A stretch of 64,000 nucleotides of DNA, taken from the NCBI RefSeq assembly GCF_001047675.1, contig NZ_CP011975.1, forward strand, positions 3,512,073 to 3,576,072. The letters are read 5' to 3'. This DNA comes from Yersinia aleksiciae (GTDB lineage Bacteria; Pseudomonadota; Gammaproteobacteria; Enterobacterales; Enterobacteriaceae). The translations under genes were made by a program, and so were the position numbers. The notes under the pieces were generated by a model that worked only from the letters and a program-made list of their open reading frames with translations, was not told the DNA's origin and did not search any database. Below are positions 45,506 through 56,649 of this stretch, in pieces. Positions within the stretch are counted from its first letter, which is position 1. Each line of letters opens with the position of its first letter.

Positions 45506-47263
45506 TTAAGCAAGGGAATCAGCTCGGCGAAAACGGCCCTGATAATCAAATACCTTTTCCCTGATTTGCCACCATTGTCCACGCCGACGGGCAACGACAA
45601 AATCCGGATAACGTAACAGCGCTTGTTGCGCGATGATATCCGCTGCCGTTTGCCATTTGAGGGTAATACCCGGCGCGCGCTGATGGGGGCGCAGGAAAAT
45701 TTGCTCAAATGCCATCCGCTGTGCAGCAGTGGTTAAGCGAAAGCGCTCGCTGGTATGGGTGCCGTCTTCGTCGTAATAGGTGATTTTCAGCCACTCGCCT
45801 TTAACGTCATGGCCGGCTTCCAGACTCATGCCGCCACAACGTAGCACCAGCGCATCTTTCAGTTTCAGCGCGGCTTTCAGCATGTCATCAGGGTCAACCA
45901 GCACTTCCTGACACTGGTGACAGCGGCGTGCGGCGATATCATTCTCTGCGCCACAATGGGGGCAGGATTTGAAGCGGAAACGGTAGTCACATTGCGCCCG
46001 CGCGCCTTGATCATCCTCAAACCAGCCCTGACAGCGGCGACCATAGTGCTCAATAATCTCGCCGGACTCAGTACATTTCCCCCAGAAGATATTGGCGAAG
46101 CCGCAATCTGGGCAAAAGACCTGCACTGGCTGACTGCCACTATGGGGTTTGCTCGTACCCACTTCGGGCGTGAACAGGTCGTGGGGATTACCGGCATAAT
46201 CCAGTATCAAGCAATCCTCCTTACCCGGTGAGAGCCGCAAGCCTCGGCCCACGATCTGCTGATATAGACTGACCGATTCGGTGGGGCGCAGAATGGCAAT
46301 CAGATCCACATGAGGTGCATCAAAGCCGGTGGTCAGCACCGCCACATTCACCAGATAGCGCAGTTGTTGCTGCTTAAATGCGCTGATGAGTGCATCCCGC
46401 TCGGCGGGGGGAGTGCCAGCACTCACTAACGCGGCCTCACCTTTGGGCAACAATCCGTACACTTCTTTGGCGTGCTCGACGGTGGCGGCAAAAATCATCA
46501 CCCCGCGCCGTTGGGTGGCGTACTCCATTATTTGGCTAACGATATGCGGGGTGATGCGTTGTTGCTGTTTAAGCTCCCGATCGAGATCCGCTTCACGGAA
46601 CATGCCGTCGCTGTTGCTGGTCAGGCGGCTGAAATCATATTGCACGACCGGCATATCCAGCCGCTCCGGTGGCACTAAAAAGCCGTGCTTAATCATGTAA
46701 CGCAGCGGCAACTCATAGATACAATCGCGGAAAAGCGCTTTTTCATCACCACGGGTAATGCCGTGATAGTGGAATTGATAGATCCAGCCTTTGCCCAACC
46801 GATAGGGGGTCGCCGTCAGTCCCAACAGCCGTAGCCGTGGGTTAGTGGCGCGTAAATGCTGGATGATTTGCTGATACTGACTGTCATCTTCGTCACTGAT
46901 ACGATGGCACTCATCGATAATCAGCAGCGAAAAGGCGCTATCAAACAGTGGGAGATTGCGTGCCACAGACTGCACACTGCCAAATACCACTTTCCCTTCA
47001 CTTTGGCGCTGCTGTAGCTCGGCGGCGAAGATATCGGCCTCTAAATCGTAGGCACAGTATTTGGCGTGATTCTGTGCCACCAGCTCTTTGACATGCGCCA
47101 AAACCAGCACGCGACCACGGGCCAGTTTCGCCAATTCGGCGATAACCAGGCTTTTACCCGCGCCGGTAGGCAAGACAATCACTGCCGGTTCGCTGTGACG
47201 ACGAAAGTGGGCGAGGGTGGCGTCTACCGCTTCTTGCTGATAGGGGCGTAGCGTAAAAGCCAT
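45506..47263 (-). CDS. radD: Superfamily 2 helicase RadD
   Basis: RadD (YejH) acts in DNA repair with RecA-dependent recombination and SSB. This copy has 585 residues. Walker A is in [14 protein letters not shown], the DEAH-type box is DECH, motif III is LTATP, and the C-terminal helicase motif is [10 protein letters not shown]. Two zinc-binding Cys clusters occur ([26 protein letters not shown]). The start at 47263 ([17 protein letters not shown]) matches E. coli; the frame extends 23 codons upstream without support. Confidence 0.95.
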   Translation of the reverse strand: MAFTLRPYQQEAVDATLAHFRRHSEPAVIVLPTGAGKSLVIAELAKLARGRVLVLAHVKELVAQNHAKYCAYDLEADIFAAELQQRQSEGKVVFGSVQSVARNLPLFDSAFSLLIIDECHRISDEDDSQYQQIIQHLRATNPRLRLLGLTATPYRLGKGWIYQFHYHGITRGDEKALFRDCIYELPLRYMIKHGFLVPPERLDMPVVQYDFSRLTSNSDGMFREADLDRELKQQQRITPHIVSQIMEYATQRRGVMIFAATVEHAKEVYGLLPKGEAALVSAGTPPAERDALISAFKQQQLRYLVNVAVLTTGFDAPHVDLIAILRPTESVSLYQQIVGRGLRLSPGKEDCLILDYAGNPHDLFTPEVGTSKPHSGSQPVQVFCPDCGFANIFWGKCTESGEIIEHYGRRCQGWFEDDQGARAQCDYRFRFKSCPHCGAENDIAARRCHQCQEVLVDPDDMLKAALKLKDALVLRCGGMSLEAGHDVKGEWLKITYYDEDGTHTSERFRLTTAAQRMAFEQIFLRPHQRAPGITLKWQTAADIIAQQALLRYPDFVVARRRGQWWQIREKVFDYQGRFRRADSLA

Positions 47264-47686
47264 TAAAGCGCCTGCCCTGTGGGGGGATTTATCGCGCTTA
47301 ACCCATTCACCATTTGCAACAATTTCCTGCATTGTATGAGTGACATTTATCTCTCCTCATAACGAAAAACTTTCTATTATTATGCCTGTCTGATGTGGCC
47401 GACGCGAGAGCCACGGGCTGTGATCAACGAGAAGCACAGGATGTGCACTGCATAAGCAGGGGATCCTTTCTCAATAACGTTTTTTTGAGTAACTGTTCCT
47501 AGGATGATATGACAACCGCCGCTATACTGATGAATCAAGTCGGTTAGGCAGCGAATGATTTTCCCCTATACAACTTTACTGCTTCATTCTTTCATACCGT
47601 ATTATTAGCACTCTGTCGTCGTTGGCAGGTGTGATTGCGGGTATCGTGCCCGTCGGCACGACAATACAACAGGCAAAGTAGATTCA
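47264..47686. other. Divergent intergenic region radD-rsuA
   Basis: About 420 bases with promoters for both genes expected. No small gene, repeat or named operator was recognised. Confidence 0.5.
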
Positions 47687-48394
47687 ATGCGATTGGACAA
47701 GTTTTTATCTCAGCAATTAGGTGTCAGCCGGGCGTTGGTAGCGCGCGAGCTGCGGGCCAAACGGGTAACTATTGATGGCGAAGTGGTCAAAAGTGGTGCA
47801 ATTAAGCTGACACCAGAGAACGACGTGAGATTCGATGGCAACCCACTACAGCAAACCCTTGGCCCACGTTACTTTATGCTGAACAAGCCGCAGGGTTATG
47901 TGTGTTCGACAGAAGACCCGGATCATCCTACCGTGCTCTATTTCCTTGATGAGCCAGTGGCTTACAAGCTGCATGCTGCTGGGCGGTTGGATATTGATAC
48001 CACCGGATTAGTGCTGATGACCGATGATGGTCAGTGGTCGCACCGGATCACCTCTCCACGCCATCATTGCGAAAAAACCTATTTGGTGACGCTGGAACAT
48101 CCGGTCGCGGAAGATACAGCGCAGCGATTTGCTGACGGCGTTCAGCTGCATAATGAAACCTCCCTGACCAAGCCCGCTCAACTCGACATTATCGAGCCGC
48201 AGTTAGTGCGCTTGACCCTCAGCGAGGGGCGCTATCATCAGGTAAAACGCATGTTTGGGGCTGTTGGCAATCGAGTATTAGAGCTGCACCGTGAACGCAT
48301 TGGCGCGATGAAACTTGATGACGATTTGGCTCCCGGTGAATACCGTCCGCTCACGGCTGAAGAGATTGCCAGTGTAGGCGTTCCCCCTCTGTAA
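47687..48394 (+). CDS. rsuA: 16S rRNA pseudouridine(516) synthase RsuA
   Basis: 235 residues. An N-terminal S4 RNA-binding domain ([20 protein letters not shown]) is followed by the RsuA-type catalytic domain with the nucleophilic Asp in [18 protein letters not shown]. It ends with [18 protein letters not shown] and the family tail. Makes one modification in the 30S subunit. Followed by bcr as in E. coli. Confidence 0.95.
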   Translation: MRLDKFLSQQLGVSRALVARELRAKRVTIDGEVVKSGAIKLTPENDVRFDGNPLQQTLGPRYFMLNKPQGYVCSTEDPDHPTVLYFLDEPVAYKLHAAGRLDIDTTGLVLMTDDGQWSHRITSPRHHCEKTYLVTLEHPVAEDTAQRFADGVQLHNETSLTKPAQLDIIEPQLVRLTLSEGRYHQVKRMFGAVGNRVLELHRERIGAMKLDDDLAPGEYRPLTAEEIASVGVPPL

Positions 48395-48483
48395 TGGGTT
48401 TTCTGTTGTCGCGTGGGTGGGCTACTCCCACGCGGTCCGCAGTCGATATCACCTGCCGTAAGTTATTGAAGGAGTTGTTGAAC

Positions 48484-49710
48484 GTGCATGCCAGTAACCA
48501 AAATGAAGCGCAGAACCGGACATCCCACTTTGGCTTAATCTTTATCCTGGGCTTGCTGTCGATGCTGATGCCGCTGGCGATCGATATGTATCTGCCGAGC
48601 ATGCCTATTATTGCGCAGGAGTTTGGCGTCGAGAGTGGCGCGGTGCAGATGACGCTGAGTGCGTATGTGCTGGGGTTTGCTATCGGGCAGATGTTCTATG
48701 GGCCAATGGCCGACAGCATAGGGCGCAAACCGGTTATCTTCTGGGGTACGCTAATCTTTGCGCTGGCGGGAATGGCCTGTGCCATGGCGCAATCGATTGA
48801 GCAACTGATTAACTTGCGTTTCCTGCATGGCTTATCTGCCGCCGCCGCTAGTGTGGTGATTAATGCATTGATGCGCGACATGTTCACCAAAGATGATTTC
48901 TCCCGAATGATGTCTTTCGTGGTCTTGGTGATGACTATTGCGCCGCTGCTGGCGCCGATTATCGGTGGTGCACTGCTGGTGTGGTTTAGCTGGCATGCCA
49001 TCTTCTGGACCATGGCGGGTGCCGCATTGATTGGTGCAATCTTAGTCGCGCTGTATATCAAAGAGACCCTGCCCAAAGAGAAGCGGCAAAGGTTTCATCT
49101 GCGCACGACTATTGGTAATTTCGCCACGCTATTCCGCCATAAGCGGGTGCTGTGCTATATGCTGGCCAGCGGCTTCTCGTTTGCTGGGATGTTCTCGTTC
49201 CTCAGTGCTGGTCCCTTCGTTTATATTGATCTAAACGGTGTTTCACCACAGAACTTTGGCTATTACTTTGCCCTGAATATCGTCTTTTTGTTCTTGATGA
49301 CGCTGATTAATAGCCGCAATGTTCGCCGTTTTGGCGCACTGAAAATGTTCCGCTTTGGCATGCTGGTTCAATTCGTGATGGGCATCTGGCTGCTGGTGGT
49401 TTGCGCCACGGGGCTGGGATTCTGGGCATTGGTACTGGGGGTGGCGGCTTATGTCGGCTGTATCGCGATGATCACCTCGAATGCTATGGCGGTTATTCTG
49501 GATGATTTCCCGCATATGGCGGGGACGGCTTCTTCTCTGGCAGGGACTTTACGCTTTGGTATCGGTGCTGTGGTGGGAACGCTACTGTCGATGGCTCCCT
49601 CCCGTAGTGCCTGGCCGATGGTCAGCTCCATGGCATTTTGCATCATTGTCGCCATGTTGTTGTATCTCTATGCCAGTCGCCCGCACAAAGATACGGTGAA
49701 AAAAGCGTAG
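48484..49710 (+). CDS. bcr: Bcr/CflA-family multidrug efflux pump
   Basis: This 12-helix MFS drug/proton antiporter gives bicyclomycin and sulfonamide resistance in E. coli and exports small peptides. The GTG at 48484 has AAGGAG nine bases upstream and gives 408 residues (E. coli 396). The frame is open to the end of rsuA, but that extension has no start signal. Motifs include [15 protein letters not shown], the MFS signature [12 protein letters not shown], and MLMPLAIDM. Confidence 0.93.
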   Translation: MHASNQNEAQNRTSHFGLIFILGLLSMLMPLAIDMYLPSMPIIAQEFGVESGAVQMTLSAYVLGFAIGQMFYGPMADSIGRKPVIFWGTLIFALAGMACAMAQSIEQLINLRFLHGLSAAAASVVINALMRDMFTKDDFSRMMSFVVLVMTIAPLLAPIIGGALLVWFSWHAIFWTMAGAALIGAILVALYIKETLPKEKRQRFHLRTTIGNFATLFRHKRVLCYMLASGFSFAGMFSFLSAGPFVYIDLNGVSPQNFGYYFALNIVFLFLMTLINSRNVRRFGALKMFRFGMLVQFVMGIWLLVVCATGLGFWALVLGVAAYVGCIAMITSNAMAVILDDFPHMAGTASSLAGTLRFGIGAVVGTLLSMAPSRSAWPMVSSMAFCIIVAMLLYLYASRPHKDTVKKA

Positions 49711-50445
49711 CCAGTAAAATGTGAAGGGTTGACGCCGCAGGGCGTTCCCCTTTACTGCCATCATGTACACCTAACATTGACATCCACAACTTACACCCAG
49801 CTTATCGATCCAATCCCGCCAATTATCTCCGTTGTCTACGCATTTATTTTGTTCAATATCGCCCTAATTGGGGTGAATAATCCTCAGTTATTTGCGCTTA
49901 ATCAATATAGTAAGCATGCGTATCATTATTCGTTGCATAGTTATGTTTAGACTCATATTGTTAATTTATTTGAGTGATAATATAAAAAAGCGACAAATAG
50001 TTATCGAAAAGTTTTTATCAGATATTTCTGTCAATCAAATGGCAGCTAATAATCATTATTTTATATGTTTATCAATTAATTAGGATGGTTTTGTTACGCC
50101 AGTTTTACCTTTAATTGTTCATCGAATGTAAAATGTTGGCAGCGCTTAGGTAACTAGATTGCAATAAAAATGGTTGAGATGAGCGCCATAAAGGTATAAA
50201 TATAACGAAAAGTGGGATCTAAATCTCAAACTGGCAATTTTAGCCTTAGCTGCAAGGGCTGAAAAAGCGTAAAAACAGCACAAAAATAACATTGTTAGTT
50301 TTAAGTTTCTAAATTGTTATCAATGTTGTGTTTTGATGGAGTTTGAATCAGGCACAATGACAATTTAGCGGCTATAACTTTAGTGAGTGTGAGTCATTGT
50401 GGTGCCTTTGTAATTTTTGAATTTTATTTTGACTAGGAAAAACAC
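49711..50445. other. Long A/T-rich intergenic region bcr-yejG
   Basis: About 735 bases. A weak hairpin (GACGCC-GCAG-GGCGTTC, 49731-49747) may end the bcr message. The rest is A/T-rich without a supported gene. The yejG promoter should lie in the last 150 bases. No small RNA could be identified by eye. Confidence 0.5.
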
Positions 50446-50793
50446 GTGAATAATATCCAACTTTCGGTAGTACATCGTCTGCCGCAAAGTTACCGTTGGT
50501 TAACTGGGTTTATCGGGGTCAATGTTGAGCCGATCCCACTGACGGCGATAGACGATACCCAAAATGACCTTATGGGGCTGAAACTACTCAGTCACGATGG
50601 CAAGCATGCGCAGATTATCATGCAGCGACTCCACCTCTCGCTTCAAGAGATACAAGTGGACTCCGCGATTGTTGAATGGGAAGGTGAGCCTTGCCTCTTC
50701 GTTCATCGGCAGGATGAGAGTGCGGCTATGTGTCGCCTGAAAGATGTCGGTGTCGCCATCGCCGAAACCATGACGGCACTTTATCCCTTCTGA
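50446..50793 (+). CDS. yejG: Conserved protein YejG
   Basis: 115 residues starting at a GTG (NNIQLSVVHRLPQSYRWL). YejG is a small conserved enterobacterial protein of uncertain role. GFIGVNVEPIP and LVGL-type central sequence match the family. It lies between bcr and the yej transporter, the E. coli place. Confidence 0.9.
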   Translation: MNNIQLSVVHRLPQSYRWLTGFIGVNVEPIPLTAIDDTQNDLMGLKLLSHDGKHAQIIMQRLHLSLQEIQVDSAIVEWEGEPCLFVHRQDESAAMCRLKDVGVAIAETMTALYPF

Positions 50794-50890
50794 TACGCCA
50801 TTAAGCGTTCATCGGCGCTATTCGTCGGCCTTATTTATTCATCAATGATATCGTCGGCCCGACATGCTGGCGCTTTCTATGCCGACGCCG

Positions 50891-52483
50891 CTAGTCAGCA
50901 AATTTCAGCAACTGCTGTGTATATTGTTGTTTTGGCGCAGCAAATATCGCCTGACAGTCACCTTGCTCTATCACTTCCCCCTGCTTTAACACAATCACCT
51001 GATGGCATAATGAGCGAACGACTTGTAAGTCATGGCTGATAAACAGGTAGCTGAGCTGGTAACGCTGCTGGAGGGATTTGAGTAAGGCCAGAATTTGCGC
51101 CTGTACTGATTTATCCAGTGACGAGGTGGGCTCATCAAGGATCAGCAATTGAGGTTGCAGGATTAATGCCCGCGCGATGGCAATACGCTGGCGCTGCCCA
51201 CCGGAAAATTCAGTCGGGTAACGATAGCGACTCACCGGATCCAGTCCCACCTCTTCCATCGCTTTAATCACCCGTTGTTCACGGTGTGCGGCGCTGAGTC
51301 TCTGATGAACTTCTAACCCTTCAGCGATGATCTGCTGAACATTCAGGCGCGGGTTGAGCGCCGAGTAAGGGTCTTGGAATACCACCTGAATGCGGCTGCG
51401 GTAGGGCAACATCTGTTTTGGGGTAAAACGGTGCAGCGGTTGGCCGTTAAACCAAATCTCACCTTTTGCTGGCAGCAAACGCAGCAATGCCAGCCCGGTG
51501 GTGCTTTTCCCTGATCCCGATTCCCCGACCAATCCCAGACTTTCACCGGGTCTTAGCTCAAAACTGAGATCTTTCAGTGCATAGTGGTGATCCACCGTCC
51601 GGCGTAATAAGCCACGCTTAATGGGGAATGCCACTTGCAGTCTTTTGACCTCAAGCAGCGGCGCGAGTCCTGCCGTCAGGGGCAAAGGATCGCCCTGTGG
51701 CTCGGCATCCAATAACTGGCGAGTGTAGGGGTGCTGTGGTGCACTGAACAGCGCCTGACGGCTATTCTGCTCTAGGATACGTCCTTCCCGCATCACGGCC
51801 ACATTGTCCGCAAGTCGGCGGACAATATTCAGGTTATGAGTGATAAACAGCAAACTCATGCCCAATTCTTGCTTCAACTCTTTCAGCAAACTCAAAATCT
51901 GGGCCTGTACCGAGACATCCAGCGCGGTGGTTGGCTCATCGGCAATCAGCAATTTGGGTTGGGTCAAGACCGCCATCGCAATCATGACGCGCTGGCGTTC
52001 CCCGCCTGAAAGTTGATGGGGGAAATCAGCCAGTCGGCCTTTAGCATTACGAATGCCCACACGGTCGAGGCACTGAATGATCTCCGCTCTGGCCGCCTCT
52101 TGGCGCATACCGCGATGCAGTGACAACACTTCGGCCAACTGCTTCTCGATGGTGTGCAGCGGGTTGAGTGACACCATCGGCTCTTGAAAAATCATGGAGA
52201 TCTGATTGCCGCGAATGCCACGCAGTATCGGTTCATCGGCATGGAGCAGTGATTGGCCTGCAAACAGAATATCGCCGCCAGAGTAGACCACCGGTGGCGA
52301 AGGCAGTAAGCGCAATATCGACAACGCCGTGACGCTCTTGCCTGAGCCAGATTCCCCTACCAGCGCCAGTGTTTCACCGCTATTGACTTGCAATGACACC
52401 TCGCTGACCACTTCACGGTCAACGCCCGCCTGGCGAAATGCCACGCTGAGATTTTGAATATCCAGGAGCGGGGAGGTCGCCAT
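50891..52483 (-). CDS. yejF: Microcin C/peptide ABC transporter ATPase YejF
   Basis: This 530-residue protein with two fused ATPase domains energises peptide import by YejABEF, the route used by microcin C in E. coli. Each half has Walker A (GESGSGKS) and a signature (LSGGERQRV, FSGGQRQRI), with Walker B LLIADEP and LLILDEP. The start at 52483 overlaps the yejE stop. The 11 extra codons upstream lie within yejE and are rejected. Confidence 0.95.
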   Translation of the reverse strand: MATSPLLDIQNLSVAFRQAGVDREVVSEVSLQVNSGETLALVGESGSGKSVTALSILRLLPSPPVVYSGGDILFAGQSLLHADEPILRGIRGNQISMIFQEPMVSLNPLHTIEKQLAEVLSLHRGMRQEAARAEIIQCLDRVGIRNAKGRLADFPHQLSGGERQRVMIAMAVLTQPKLLIADEPTTALDVSVQAQILSLLKELKQELGMSLLFITHNLNIVRRLADNVAVMREGRILEQNSRQALFSAPQHPYTRQLLDAEPQGDPLPLTAGLAPLLEVKRLQVAFPIKRGLLRRTVDHHYALKDLSFELRPGESLGLVGESGSGKSTTGLALLRLLPAKGEIWFNGQPLHRFTPKQMLPYRSRIQVVFQDPYSALNPRLNVQQIIAEGLEVHQRLSAAHREQRVIKAMEEVGLDPVSRYRYPTEFSGGQRQRIAIARALILQPQLLILDEPTSSLDKSVQAQILALLKSLQQRYQLSYLFISHDLQVVRSLCHQVIVLKQGEVIEQGDCQAIFAAPKQQYTQQLLKFAD

Positions 52484-52484
52484 A

Positions 52485-53510
52485 TCAGTACACCTTACTT
52501 GGGTCAAAGGCGTCACGTACAGCTTCGCCGATAAAGATCAACAGGGATAACAGCACCGCCAAGACCAGGAATGCCGTGATACCAAGCCAGGGCGCTTGAA
52601 GATTATTTTTGCCCTCCAATAACAGCCCACCTAAGGATGGTGACCCCATGGGTAAACCAAAACCGAGGAAGTCCAGTGAGGTGAGGGTGGTTATCGAGCC
52701 GCACAAAATGAAGGGCAGGAAGGTCAGTGTTGCCACCATCGCATTGGGCAACATATGACGCGACATAATTGTCCGGTCAGGTACCCCCATGGCCCGTGCC
52801 GCACGGATATAGTCATAATTACGGGTGCGCAGGAACTCTGCCCGCACCACGCCTACCAGTCCCATCCAGCCAAATAACACCGTGATGGCTAACAGCCACC
52901 AGAAATTGGGCTGCACGATGCTGGAGAGTAAAATGACTAAAAACAGTGTTGGCATACCCGACCAGACCTCAATAAACCGCTGGCCCCATAAGTCAACTCT
53001 GCCGCCGTAATAGCCTTGTATCGCCCCGGCACAGATGCCAATCACGCTGGAGAGTAGGGTCAGCGTCAGGCCAAATAACAGCGAAATACGGAATCCATAG
53101 ATTACTTTGGTCAATACATCACCGCCGGTACTATCAGTGCCTAATAAATTGGTGCGACTGGGGGGTGAAGGGAAGGGGACATCGGTGGCAAAATTAATGG
53201 TGTTATTGCTAAAACGGATTGGTGCCCAAATAGCCCAACCATTATTTTTAATGCGGTTAAGCACATAGGGGTCTTGGTAGTCAGCGGCCGTGGTTAAAAT
53301 CCCGCCAAAGGTAGATTCGCTGTAATTGACCATAAAGGGCAGGTAGATCTTGCCCTGATAGTTCACCAACAGCGGCTTGTCATTGGCTATCAACTCGGCA
53401 AACAAGCTGATAATAAATAGCGTCAGGAAGATCCACAGTGACCAGTAGCCACGACGATTCTGGCGAAAACGCGCCCAGCGGGCCTGATTAATTGCACTTA
53501 ATTTTATCAT
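52485..53510 (-). CDS. yejE: ABC transporter permease YejE
   Basis: This 341-residue inner-membrane permease has one N-terminal helix (about 22-42), a periplasmic insert, and five more helices. The EAA loop for ATPase contact is ARAMGVPDRTIMSRHMLPN. GTDSTGGDVLTKVIYGFR is typical of DppC-like permeases. It overlaps yejB by one base. Confidence 0.95.
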   Translation of the reverse strand: MIKLSAINQARWARFRQNRRGYWSLWIFLTLFIISLFAELIANDKPLLVNYQGKIYLPFMVNYSESTFGGILTTAADYQDPYVLNRIKNNGWAIWAPIRFSNNTINFATDVPFPSPPSRTNLLGTDSTGGDVLTKVIYGFRISLLFGLTLTLLSSVIGICAGAIQGYYGGRVDLWGQRFIEVWSGMPTLFLVILLSSIVQPNFWWLLAITVLFGWMGLVGVVRAEFLRTRNYDYIRAARAMGVPDRTIMSRHMLPNAMVATLTFLPFILCGSITTLTSLDFLGFGLPMGSPSLGGLLLEGKNNLQAPWLGITAFLVLAVLLSLLIFIGEAVRDAFDPSKVY

Positions 53511-54610
53511 TAGTGGCGACCCTCAAAATCAATCCGTGGGTCAACCAGGGTATAGGTGATATCGCTAATGATATTCAGCAGCAAACCAATCAGAGTGAAA
53601 ATATAAAGGGTGCCAAACATCACTGGATAATCTCGCTGCAAAGTGGCTTCATAACCCAGCAGCCCTAAACCATTCAGTGAAAACATCACTTCAATCAACA
53701 GTGAGCCGGTGAAAAACATACTGATAAAGGTGGCTGGGAAACCGGCGATCACCAGCAACATGGCATTGCGGAACACATGGCGGTACAGGATCTTCTCTTC
53801 TGGCAGCCCTTTGGCCCGAGCTGTCACCACATATTGCTTACGAATCTCATCAAGGAAGGAGTTTTTTGTCAGCATGGTCAATGTGGCGAAGCCGCCAATC
53901 ACGGTAGCCAATACGGGTAAGGTGATATGCCAAAGATAGTCGGTGATCTTGCCGTACCAGGGCAACGTGTCCCAGTTACTGGAGGTCAGCCCGCGTAACG
54001 GGAACAGATCGAAATAGCTGCCGCCGGAGAACAGCACCACCAGTAAAATAGCGAATAAAAATGAAGGGATAGCGTAACCGACAATAATTAAGGCGCTACT
54101 CCAGTTATCAAAGGCGCTGCCGTTGCGCACCGCTTTTCTAATCCCTAGGGGAATGGATACCAGATAAATTATCAGTGTGCTCCATAGCCCGAGTGAAATA
54201 GAGACCGGCAAACTATGCTTAATCAATGACATTACTGATTCGCCACGGAACAGGCTGTCGCCAAAATCAAAGCGCACGTAGCTCCACAGCATATCGAAAT
54301 AGCGTTCGTGCAGCGGCTTATCAAAACCAAAGCGCTGCTTGATTTCGGCAATCACTTCCGGGTCTAACCCGCGTGAGCCGCGATAGTGACTGTCGCCCAC
54401 TTGTGCCGCATTCAACCCGACTTTTGCGCCACCCAATCCACCATCACCCGCGCCTGTGCTATAGCCGCTGGTATGACCCAGTTCAATATTGGCGATGGCC
54501 TGATCAACGGGTCCACCGGGTGCAATTTGCACGATAAAAAAGTTGATAGTAATAATCGCCCACAAGGTGGGAATAATCAGCAATAGCCGCCGTAATAAAT
54601 ATGCGCCCAC
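53510..54610 (-). CDS. yejB: ABC transporter permease YejB
   Basis: 366-residue DppB-like permease, six helices, EAA loop [20 protein letters not shown]. It begins [20 protein letters not shown]. The glycine-rich insert near residues 45-70 ([15 protein letters not shown]) is usual in YejB. Nine bases after yejA. Confidence 0.95.
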   Translation of the reverse strand: MGAYLLRRLLLIIPTLWAIITINFFIVQIAPGGPVDQAIANIELGHTSGYSTGAGDGGLGGAKVGLNAAQVGDSHYRGSRGLDPEVIAEIKQRFGFDKPLHERYFDMLWSYVRFDFGDSLFRGESVMSLIKHSLPVSISLGLWSTLIIYLVSIPLGIRKAVRNGSAFDNWSSALIIVGYAIPSFLFAILLVVLFSGGSYFDLFPLRGLTSSNWDTLPWYGKITDYLWHITLPVLATVIGGFATLTMLTKNSFLDEIRKQYVVTARAKGLPEEKILYRHVFRNAMLLVIAGFPATFISMFFTGSLLIEVMFSLNGLGLLGYEATLQRDYPVMFGTLYIFTLIGLLLNIISDITYTLVDPRIDFEGRH

Positions 54611-54619
54611 AACAGCCCC

Positions 54620-56428
54620 CTATTGGCGTTCTGTTGGCAGGCGAGCTGCCTTGTTGACATCAAACCACCAGCTATCAAATCCTAGCGAATAGGTGGGGCG
54701 TTCCGCTGGCATTGAGAACTTATCCCAATAGGCAAAGCGGCTATGGTTGGAGTACCACATTGGGATCATCAACTGGTTCCAGGTCAGTACCCGGTCAAGG
54801 GCGCGGCCCAGTGACAGCAGTGCCTCTGGCTGATCTTGATGTTTGATAATCTGGGCAATCAATTCATCAATGGCCGGATCTTTAATGCCAGGGGCGTTAT
54901 AGGTGGAGTCGACATAAGCCGAGCCCCAGAATATTTGCAGATTGGGGCTGGGGTAGGGCATGGCCCCGTAAACGGTGGGGATCATGTCGTAATCCCGACT
55001 GCGCAGGCGGTTAACAAACTGAGAGCTGTCAACCTCGCGGATGGTCATAGTAATGCCCAAACGCTGCAAATTATGTTTGAACGGCTGAACATATTGGAAG
55101 TTACTGCCACTCAGCAGCAGCAATTCAAACTCAAAGGGTTTACCGGTTTTGCTGTTAACCAACTGCTGATTTTTGACTTCCCAGCCCGCTTCAATCAGTA
55201 ATTCACGCGCTTTTAACAAATTATCCCGCGCGTCACCGCTGCCATCGGTGTGCGGCGGCTGATAGATTTGAGTGAACACTTCTGGCGGTATTTTGCCTTT
55301 AAGCGGGGCCAGCCAAGCCAATTCAGCGCTATCCGGATAACCTTTCGCGGCATAATCGGTGTTCTGGAAGAAGCTATTGGTACGTTGATAGCTATTGAAA
55401 TAAAAAGCTTTATTCATCCAGTCAAAATCAAAAGCCAGTGTCAGCGCCTGGCGAACCCGTCGATCGCTAAAAATAGGGCGCTGGACATTAAATGCCAGCC
55501 AGCGGGTATTTTGCGCGGAGCTATCGACAATATCCTGCTTAATAATATAGTTTTTCGCAAAGTTGCCACTCACATATTGGGTCGCCCAGCTTTTCGGCGA
55601 GGTCTCTTCGCGGAAATCAAAAGCACCGGCTTTAAATGCCTCCAGCGCCACTTTATCGTCTAAATAGTAGTCATAACGGATAGAATCAAAATTATACTGA
55701 CCCCGATTGACGGGTAAGTTAGCAGCCCAGTAATTTCGCACCCGCTCATAAGTAACAAACTGGCCCATCTTATATTTGCCAATTCGATAAGGGCCGCTAC
55801 TGATGGGCGGTTTACTCAGCGGATCACTCAGCTTATGGTCTTTCCAGAAATGGGCGGGCATTACGGGCAAACCAAACAGGCCCAGCATTTTATCTTTATT
55901 GGGTTCGGGGAATTCAAAACGCACCGTCAGGCGGGAAATGGCTTTGACCTGCACACCTTTATAGACGATACGAAATTGCGGTACGCCTTCGGTCATGAAT
56001 TTATTGAAGGTGAACGCGACATCTTGCGCGGTAATAGGGGTGTCATCATGAAAACGGGCGCGGGGATTGATATCAACTTCAATCCAATGGAAGTCTGGGG
56101 CAAAACGCGCTGACTCGGCAATTAACGGATAGTAGCTACCAATCTCATCGTCTGAAGTGCTAAATAGCGAGTCATATAGCCTTTCAGTGCGGATCGCTGC
56201 GTTGCCGCGTAAGGCATAGCGGTTGAAGTTATCAAAGGTGCCAATAGTGGCTAACGTAATATCGCCGCCTTTGGGGGCCGCCGGATTGACGTAATCGAAA
56301 TGGCTAAAATCTGATGAATACTTAGGTTCGCCCAGTATGGCAAAAGAAGCACCTTCTTTAATAGTTTCAGCCTGTAGGCCAAAACTCAGGGCCGAAAGCG
56401 CCAAGGCAGCAAATAGGCGTAACAACAT
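54620..56428 (-). CDS. yejA: Peptide-binding protein YejA
   Basis: This 602-residue periplasmic extracytoplasmic solute-binding protein has a signal peptide from MLLRLFAALALSALSFGLQA. The start at 56428 is chosen because the seven upstream codons would spoil the signal sequence. Family stretches are FDYVNPAAPKGGDITLATIG, FDNFNRYALRGN and SDDEIGSYYPLIAESAR. First gene of yejABEF. Confidence 0.94.
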   Translation of the reverse strand: MLLRLFAALALSALSFGLQAETIKEGASFAILGEPKYSSDFSHFDYVNPAAPKGGDITLATIGTFDNFNRYALRGNAAIRTERLYDSLFSTSDDEIGSYYPLIAESARFAPDFHWIEVDINPRARFHDDTPITAQDVAFTFNKFMTEGVPQFRIVYKGVQVKAISRLTVRFEFPEPNKDKMLGLFGLPVMPAHFWKDHKLSDPLSKPPISSGPYRIGKYKMGQFVTYERVRNYWAANLPVNRGQYNFDSIRYDYYLDDKVALEAFKAGAFDFREETSPKSWATQYVSGNFAKNYIIKQDIVDSSAQNTRWLAFNVQRPIFSDRRVRQALTLAFDFDWMNKAFYFNSYQRTNSFFQNTDYAAKGYPDSAELAWLAPLKGKIPPEVFTQIYQPPHTDGSGDARDNLLKARELLIEAGWEVKNQQLVNSKTGKPFEFELLLLSGSNFQYVQPFKHNLQRLGITMTIREVDSSQFVNRLRSRDYDMIPTVYGAMPYPSPNLQIFWGSAYVDSTYNAPGIKDPAIDELIAQIIKHQDQPEALLSLGRALDRVLTWNQLMIPMWYSNHSRFAYWDKFSMPAERPTYSLGFDSWWFDVNKAARLPTERQ

Positions 56429-56649
56429 ATTAGTGGTGATCTCCTGCATTTCATTCAGATAATAATAATCTTAAATGAAATTACCAGTTTGCAGGGGCGT
56501 AAAGCAAACATTAAGCCAATAATATCCATCGGAGTTTAAACTTCAGCGATGTGAGCCATGATTATTTGCCCAATCACTGGCCTGAGTTCGCTTATCGGAC
56601 TGGGCTCGATGGTGTTTGACTGGCGTACCAGTGACTGCTGTGCTCATGA

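Noticed and set aside
49729..50083. Short plus-strand reading frames in the bcr-yejG interval.
   Set aside because: Low-complexity A/T-rich translations, no ribosome sites, no family resemblance.
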